Assembly: GCA_030267965.1 (NCBI GenBank)
Contig: BRYA01000052.1
Coordinates: 1 to 48,713, forward strand
Direction of reading: 5' to 3'
DNA length: 48,713 bases
Origin: Triparma columacea
Taxonomy: Eukaryota; Sar; Bolidophyceae; Parmales; Triparmaceae
The notes under the pieces were generated by a model, which worked only from the letters and a program-made list of their open reading frames with translations, was not told where the DNA came from and searched no databases. How positions within the stretch are numbered: position 1 is the first letter of the stretch; every line of letters begins with the position of its first letter. Of this stretch, positions 43,010-48,713 are shown piece after piece. Made by a program: the position numbers and the translations under genes.

Positions 43010-46000
43010 ATGGCTGACAAACCTTCTGTTGAGTTGGTTGCTTATGCAGAGGCACCGAAGAGCGAGCCCGAGGCAACTTTGGGCGATGAGCAGCACACTC
43101 ACAAAGAGGTTGTCATCACAGGTTTCATTGGCAAGTGGTCCAGAGGCGTGGCTACAACAAGTGAGTTAAAATTTGAGATGTTGTCAGTGGCTGTGGGGTT
43201 CTTCCCGGGTCATGTTGAATCGGGGCTGGGCAGAGGAGAATGGGGGGGATGGGACGACTCAATGGGGGAGAGGGGAGGGAGGGATGGTGACGGACAAGTA
43301 AAGCGACTCATCATTTAAGCGACTCGTTCGTGTGGAAGGCCTGTTATTACGGGGTGGGAGCGAAGCGGCGACCTTACAAGGACCGGTATTAACGCATATA
43401 TCACTATCCTGTCTCCCCCCTTATTTACTTACCTCCTTCGCTTCCCTCCTTCCCGAAGTCACTTCTAACATCTGCAAGTGGTTCGGGATTAGCCTTGGTT
43501 CTCTAATTTTGCTCATGTTTGCGTCCTTCGCTCTTTGGGGAAACACTAACCCTGGGGAGTACGACTGGACCGTGTCGTCCTCGGACTACTCGAAGGACCA
43601 GGATGCCATCACTGACGCCCTCGCGACTGCCGACGCACTCGCCGGTGCCGCTGTCATGGGTTCCCGCACGACTAAGTCTTTCATTCACTCCATGTTTTAC
43701 ATTTACGAGCATGAGAACAACGACCTTGTTGCCAACATTGCTACCGCTGTAAACCTCCAAACGTTCTGTGAGATCGAGTCCAAGTTGACCCTACTTGATG
43801 GATATACTTCGGTGAGCAGCAGGCCGGGAGTAACAATCGGCAGGGGGGGAGCGAAGCGGCTTGCCCACCTTACAACTATTAAATTGCAACTAACTCCTGC
43901 GAACCCTCCTGACTCTTCCTCTCTCCAAAGTTTTGCGCCTTGACACCGGGCACCAGCCAATGTGCGGACATTGACCTCTCTTACCCTCTTCTATATTACG
44001 GCGCCAGCCACGACTGGTCTTGCCCACTGTTAGAACAGAGCTTCATCGACACCAAGACCACTGAGATGATCGATGCCCTGAGCACTGACATTGGGGAGCT
44101 GCAGTACGGATTCTTCTTCGACAAGGACGTCAAGGAGAACGGCTTTCCCTCCAAGGTCCGCTCGATGGTGCAGCTTGGAGCGCCTCTCGAGGGCTTCGAG
44201 ACCGAGAGTGACGACCTCTCAGCGCAAGCTAGATTGTACGAGGACTTCATTGGAACCTGGGAGGACGTCATCTTGCCCTATATGGGCATGTCTCACGGTC
44301 AGACGGCGTCTGCGTTTGCCCAGTCTCACATCAAGAACGGCATCGATGTCAGGTATTGGGGATTCGACTTACAGAATCGCGAGTTCTTGAGGGTTGTCCA
44401 AACCGACATGTTCTTCTCCCTCTTCTCCCTCATGTTCGTCTTCATTTGGATCTGGATTCACCTCGGGTCGGGCTTCCTCGCCTCGATCTCCATGCTTCAA
44501 ATTGTGGCCTCGCTCCCTCTCGGCTCTGCCATCTACAAGGGAGTTTTCCAGATCCCTTTCTTCGACACCCTTCACACCCTCGTCATCTTCCTCGTGCTGG
44601 GAGTCGGTGCAGATGATTGCTTCGTCTTGGTCGACGGCTGGAAACAGACTGCCGAGCTGGTTCCCAGAAAGAAAGAGCAAAGTTACGAGGACTACCTCTG
44701 CGACAGGATGACCGTAGCTTACGGGCGCACCGCGCAGGCCGTGTTCAACACGTCCTTTACCACTGCGATGGCCTTCGTGGCAACTGCCATTTCTCCTATT
44801 ATGCCCATCTCCACCTTTGGCATCTACGCCGCCCTCTGCATCGTCATCAACTACATCATGGTCATCACGCTGACCCCCTGCGCCGTCCTCGTCTACGAGG
44901 TTTACGTCCAGAAGTGGCGCGGTTGCCCTTGCCCGTGCAATGACAAGCCCAAGACGGACGAAGAAATAAGGAATCCTGTAAAGGAAATGGAAAAGACTTC
45001 GAGGGGCGGAATCGTCGAGAGATTCTTCGACAACATCTACATCCCCCTGTTCGCCGGGAGGGAGGGGGAGGGGGGGGAGGGGAAGGCGTCTCTCCGTGGA
45101 AGAACCTTTGCCATTGCTTCTATTGTTTTCTGCTGCGCTTGGGGAGTGTTTTCTGGGAGGTGAGTAGTAGAGTGGTGAGCGAAGCGAGCCAGCAACGAAA
45201 AGTGTTTGGAGTGTCGCAGGAAGGGTTCAAGTACAATGTTTCTTATTGCCGCTTCACTTCGTATTGCTAACTTTTTAACTCGTCACTTCGCTCCTCCCTG
45301 CTCCGATCCCCTTTTCCCTCCAGCATGGCCTTCAAGTTAACGCCCCCAACCGAGCAGGAGAGGTGGTTCAAGGGAAGTCACATGTTTACTGGGATCCTCG
45401 ACGACAATCAAAAGCTCTTCCTCGGAGGAGTCGACGACCAGTACGTCAAGATGGTCTTCGCCTACGGCATCGAAGGAATCGACCGCGACAAGAACCTCAG
45501 CGGCGAGAGGTTCAACATCTATAAGCCTAACGAGAACCGTGGGTCTGTTATCTTCAACACAAACTTTGACATCACCAACGCCCTGACACAGGCCGATATT
45601 CTCGCCGGGTGCCAGCTCCTGAGAGACAAGGTTTGCAATGCGAAGGCCTGCTCCGGAGGGAAGTTGGCAAGGTCTGGGGGGGTCACATGCTTCCTTGAGG
45701 AGTTCGACACGTGGTTAGGGGGGCTTAGTTTGACGAGAGCTGGGCTTTCTGCCGAGGACATGAAGACTAGACTAATTGAGTTCCGTGATTCAGAGAAGGT
45801 GGGTGTGGGGAGGGGGGGCGACGAGCGAAGCGAGCGACGAGCGAAGCGAGTCGCGGAAAAGCTGAAGGCGAGGAGTGGTGTGAGAGAGACGACAACAGAG
45901 CGAGGTCGACTTCAGAACCCATACCCTGCGTCTTCCCATATGTATATGTATATAACCTCACTCCTCCCCGCACCGCACCGCACCGCACCACACCATCTCA

Positions 46001-46819
46001 CCCTCCTCCTAGCCTGCCTCTGACCCAATCGCAGGGTCCTGGGAGGAAGTGATTGGGCTCGTAGATGGAGAGATAAAATTCGTCACCATCCCCGTAGTCT
46101 CGACTATGCAGACCCTCAAGCCTGTCGACCAAAAGGAGGAGGTCAGGGAGGTCGTAGATGCCCTCCTGGAAGAAATGGACACCGGAAATGAGGCGACAGG
46201 AAAGGTCATCACCGAGGCTGGAATCGCCTGGACATGGATGGTCACCGAGAGAGGGCTCGTCAACGGTCTCTTCACCGGGTTCGCCATCTGCTTCCCCGTC
46301 GCCTTCGCAGTCCTCATCATGGCCACCAAGAACTTAGCCGTCAGCGCCTATGCCATTACGGCCATCATTCAGATTGTCGCTAGCGTCATGGGTATCGTCC
46401 AGTCCATCGGATACGACCTTGGAGTCGCAGAGAGTATCGCCGGCATCATCGTCATTGGGTTCTCAGTAGACTATGTCGTACACCTCGCCCACATGTATAT
46501 GGAGGGCTTAGAGGAGGGAAAGATCACGAGCGTTGACAGGTTCAAGTACGCCTGCACCCACATGGGAAGCACCGTCGTCGCTGGAGCCATAACGACCGGC
46601 GGAAGCGGGTCCTTCATGTTCTTCTGCCAGCTGACATTCTTCTTCAAGATGGCCTTACTAATTGTCTTGACGATCCTCTTCTCTCTCTTCTACGCCCTCT
46701 TCTTCTTCATGCCTTTGCTCCTACTGATTGGGCCAGACACGACCTTCGGCAACATTGACACAATATTTGGTGGTTGGAAGAAGGGAGCCGTGACGAAGCC
46801 TAGCTTTGTGGAACGCTAA
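43010..46819 (+). CDS. Patched/Dispatched-like RND transporter with sterol-sensing-type domains, 5 exons (~993 aa)
   Basis: Exons are 43010-43160, 43459-43811, 43931-45159, 45324 to about 45798, and about 46046-46819. The first four junctions are unambiguous. The last is not (see findings). TM1 is GISLGSLILLMFASFALWG, followed by a large lumenal loop. The first five-helix bundle carries GVGADDCFVLVDGWKQT, the diagnostic acidic motif in TM4. A second loop follows, and the second bundle carries GFSVDYVVHLAHMYMEG. This is the 12-TM duplicated layout of RND proteins of the Patched/Dispatched/NPC1 type, which move lipidic or sterol-like substrates with a cation gradient. The paired acidic residues (ADD, D of SVDY) support transport activity. 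The substrate is unknown. Confidence 0.88.
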
Positions 46820-47034
46820 AAATAAAAATAAAGCCAGAGGGGAGGGGAGCGGAGGGGAAGAGGCTACATTTTTGAAACAAAAGAGATACTTTTATTATGG
46901 GGTTGCGCATCGCCTGAGGAGCATGTGGTGGGAAGCTAGACGTAGTCCCGAGACCGTGATAAAAATCAAAAAAAGGGGGCGCGCCCCCTTTCAAACTTTG
47001 CCAGCATCCTGAGTGCGGAGCGGAGCAAAAAAAA
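46820..47034. other. RND 3' UTR, 20-bp GC palindrome and tRNA 3' flank
   Basis: This contains the RND 3' UTR (its first ~80 bp are duplicated at 40399-40552) and a perfect 20-bp palindrome at 46972-46991 (AAAGGGGGCGCG and its complement). It ends with the tRNA terminator. No protein gene is seen. Confidence 0.6.
47027..47034 (-). terminator. Pol III-type terminator of tRNA-Val
   Basis: Eight T on the minus strand begin directly after the discriminator base of the tRNA at 47035. Oligo-T of four or more is the usual RNA polymerase III stop. Confidence 0.8.
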
Positions 47035-47241
47035 TACTCGATGCGGGGATCGACTAAAGATAGTGACGGTAAGAAGAAGAGTAAATGGTGATATGTGTGG
47101 GACGTTTAGTCACTTACACCCGCGACCTTCTCCTAAGGGTTGAAATAGTGACGGTAAGAAGAAGAGTATAATGGTGATATGTGTAAGACGTTTAGTCACG
47201 TACCGTGTGAAGGAGACGTCATGCCGCTAGACCAATCAAGC
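47035..47241 (-). tRNA. tRNA-Val(CAC) with two homologous introns
   Basis: Mature parts are 47241-47204, 47132-47118 and 47053-47035 (72 nt in all). Acceptor stem GCTTGAT/ATCGAGT has all seven positions paired, with G-U at 1-72 and 4-69. D arm is GTCT-AGCGGCA-TGAC with A14, G18, G19 and A21. Anticodon stem TCTCC/GGAGA is perfect around loop TTCACAC, anticodon CAC. T stem GCGGG/CCCGC is perfect around TTCGATC. U8, U33, the G15-C48 pair and A58 are all present. The A box TGGTCTAGCGG is intact. Intron 1 (47203-47133, 71 nt) lies in the anticodon region and its edges can slide to the canonical 37/38 site. Intron 2 (47117-47054, 64 nt) lies in the T-loop between 54 and 55, splitting the B box. Both can be read as GTA.GT...TTAG. 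Confidence 0.85.
47054..47203 (-). repeat. Two near-identical introns (tandem copies) inside the tRNA
   Basis: Copies are 47203-47133 and 47117-47054. The first ~56 nt align with three substitutions and one single-base indel. The 71-nt copy has about six extra bases before its end. Each carries GTGAC near the 5' end and GTCAC near the 3' end (AGTGAC/GTCACT in the second), which can pair and bring the splice sites together. Confidence 0.85.
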
Positions 47242-47415
47242 ATCGCCTTTCGGCAATGTAAAGAATAGCGTAAAATTCTTGTTTTTTGCTACAATTTTTC
47301 CCAACCTTCTTTCAGGATGAACCACCGCACCGCACCGCACCACACCACACCACACCACACCGCACCATCTCACCCTCCTGTCCGTGCCAGTCCGTGCAAG
47401 TCCGTCATATACATC
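47242..47415. other. Upstream region of LPA1-like gene
   Basis: Divergent flank of the tRNA and the LPA1-like gene. It contains a (CACCG/CACAC)CA simple repeat at 47319-47365, similar to one at 45968-45992 in an RND intron, followed by GTCCGTGCCAGTCCGTGCAAGTCCGT (a tandem GTCCGTGC). Confidence 0.5.
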
Positions 47416-48677
47416 ATGAGGTCCCCAACATACCTCCTAGTTATTCTATGTCTCCAGGCTTTGATGAAATCGCTGTCTTTCACCTCAACCGTTTCGCCAC
47501 CTTCGATGAAATCGCTGTCTTTCACCTCAACCGTTTCGCCACCCTCCCCACTGAGTCGAGCCTCGGGAGTGCAAAAACCCACCCTCCTTTGTGCAGAGAA
47601 GAAGAAGAAGAATGTAGTTAAACTGGACGAAGCTGTGAAGGCTAAGCTTTTGGCTGAGTCGATAGCGCCTTGGAGAACGGTTAGGTTGTTTCTTTATGGC
47701 TCTTTCGGGAGTGGTGCCTTTGTTGGTGGTTTCCTGACCTTGGCTGGTCTGATAGCGGCGAAGTCTGGTGCGCGTTCTGATGTTGATATCGATGAATATA
47801 CTCTTAACGTGGCGATAGGTGAGGGTGTGGGTGTGGGGTGGGGATGGGGGTGGGGGTTTTAAGTTGGAGTGAATGTCCGGGTTCATGTCCGGCCGGGTTC
47901 ATGTCCGCATTCATGTCCGGGTTCTTCAGCATTCTCATCTTCACCACCTTGCCCACCACATAGACTTTGGAGCCGCGACATTCTTCGCTGTGGCTGCATA
48001 TTTGGACACAAAACGAGGTGCTGAGCTCTCTGATGCTGTGGAGGCAAAGATCGAGAGGAAGAAGGTGAGAGTGGGCGAGTGTATCGGGCGTATCTGGGCG
48101 TCGCGCATATATATCAGGGTGTCTCGAAATGAAATAAAAGAGCATCGCTCGGGTGTATCTGGGCGTCACGCATAATATATCAGCCCCCCCCCCCATATAT
48201 CAGCCCCCCCCCCCCCCCACTAACACATATTTATTGATGTCAAAGGCTTCGAAGGAGCAGATGAAGGCGTCGAACGAGAGGTGGACGAGGGAGTTCAGGG
48301 CATTGCAGGTCGCCGTGAATCTAGGAGGGGGGGAGGACAAGGAGACCTTCGTGAAGGACCTGCAGGATGGGGCTGCTCAGAATCTGGTTGTCCTCGCTGG
48401 CAACAAGGCTTTCCTCAAGGATGCGCTCCTCTCCGCGAAGCTTGCTCAGCCCGGTTCATTTCAGCAAAAGGACGTCCTCCTGATCCCTGTATCTAACGAG
48501 CGTGCCCCCGTTTCGGTTGCGTCTGAGAAGGGATTTGCTGCGCCTGCCTCGGTCTCACCTTCGTCTTCCCCCCTATACGTTGCCAATCCTAGCGGCGAGG
48601 GTTGGCGTGATTTGGTCGAGAGGGAGATGCAGGATGCGGAAGGCCAGGGGGGTGAAGGAAAGCTTGTCCGCGACAAG
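47416..48677 (+). CDS. Plastid LPA1-like protein (DUF3493 type), partial, at least 3 exons
   Basis: Exons are 47416-47818, 47964-48064 and 48246-48677. The first intron is phase 1 and the second phase 0. A GTGGGT donor follows at 48678, so the gene runs beyond the window. The leader MRSPTYLLVILCLQA looks like a signal peptide, followed by a Ser/Thr-rich transit-like stretch with an exact 14-residue duplication (MKSLSFTSTVSPPS twice). This bipartite form fits import into a complex red-type plastid. The mature part AESIAPWRTVRLFLYGSFGSG, two hydrophobic segments (GAFVGGFLTLAGLIAA; FGAATFFAVAAYL) and the QNLVVLAGNKAFLKDALL region match LOW PSII ACCUMULATION 1-like proteins, which help photosystem II assembly at the thylakoid. 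312 residues are seen. Confidence 0.75.
47464..47547 (+). repeat. 42-bp in-frame tandem duplication in the leader
   Basis: 47464-47505 and 47506-47547 are copies of ATGAAATCGCTGTCTTTCAC and the following 22 bases, differing only near the end (CCTTCG versus CCCTCC). It keeps the reading frame. Confidence 0.9.
48075..48235. repeat. Repeats and poly-C tracts in an LPA1-like intron
   Basis: A unit of the form GTATCTGGGCGTC.CGCAT..ATATATCAG occurs at about 48089-48117 and again at about 48150-48182. It is followed by two runs of 12-16 C separated by ATATATCAG. The rest of the intron has no other features. Confidence 0.7.
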
Positions 48678-48713
48678 GTGGGTAGTAGGGTGGGGGGAGG
48701 GGGGGGGGGGGGG

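Noticed and set aside
42787..43017. Plus-strand frame of 76 codons before the RND gene
   Set aside because: It ends at the RND start codon in another frame and shows no features. It is probably 5' flank.
48690..48713. G-rich right edge as a possible second telomere
   Set aside because: It is a plain G run within an intron after a GTGGGT donor, not TTAGGG. The gene continues past the window.

Overview
This is the left end of a nuclear chromosome of a photosynthetic protist, most likely a stramenopile of the bolidophyte/Parmales type. It begins with perfect (CCCTAA)n telomere repeats. The genes have short GT-AG introns. Three BspA-type leucine-rich-repeat genes are present. A gene at the right edge encodes a plastid LPA1-like protein with a bipartite-looking leader. 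Several genes look centrosomal or ciliary (CEP19-like, CDKL-type kinase, NACHT protein of nephrocystin-3 type, coiled-coil and IQ proteins). The taxonomic placement is inference from these traits.

Layout. 1-972 is telomere, then a 9-bp telomere-like repeat, then G-depleted subtelomeric DNA. 973-10989 (-) is one giant gene (2690 aa in my model). It has START-like domains and two tandem multi-pass membrane modules, and its 5' part is split into eight microexons of 33-45 nt. 11089-11444 (-) is a small membrane protein with a 29-nt intron. 12029-15960 (-) is an IQ/TPR protein of 1169 aa in five exons. 16355-18550 holds a membrane protein with an assembly gap and a secreted protein. 19115-20362, 26777-27403 and 27811-28887 are the three LRR genes, with partly shared promoters. 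Between them lie a possible glycosyltransferase, a CENP-X-like protein, a BtuF-like protein, PET117 and CEP19. 29060-36496 is a compact CDKL kinase > < FKBP < > NACHT cluster. 36613-42563 (-) holds three further proteins, two of them coiled-coil. 43010-46819 (+) is a Patched/Dispatched-like RND protein. 47035-47241 (-) is a tRNA-Val(CAC) gene, and 47416 to the end is the LPA1-like gene.

The two most unusual things are structural. First, 47035-47241 folds into a complete 72-nt tRNA-Val(CAC) only after removal of two introns of 71 and 64 nt. These introns are near-copies of each other, both can be read as GT...AG, and one splits the T-loop and therefore the B-box promoter. Second, the 5' part of the giant gene is an array of phase-1, frame-neutral microexons of two alternating types, made by tandem duplication. 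Each encodes a short peptide of the form SK-x-x-HEDAGR, and minisatellite islands sit inside three of the introns.

Exon boundaries were deduced by hand from donor/acceptor motifs, reading-frame continuity and family alignment. No transcript or database evidence was available.
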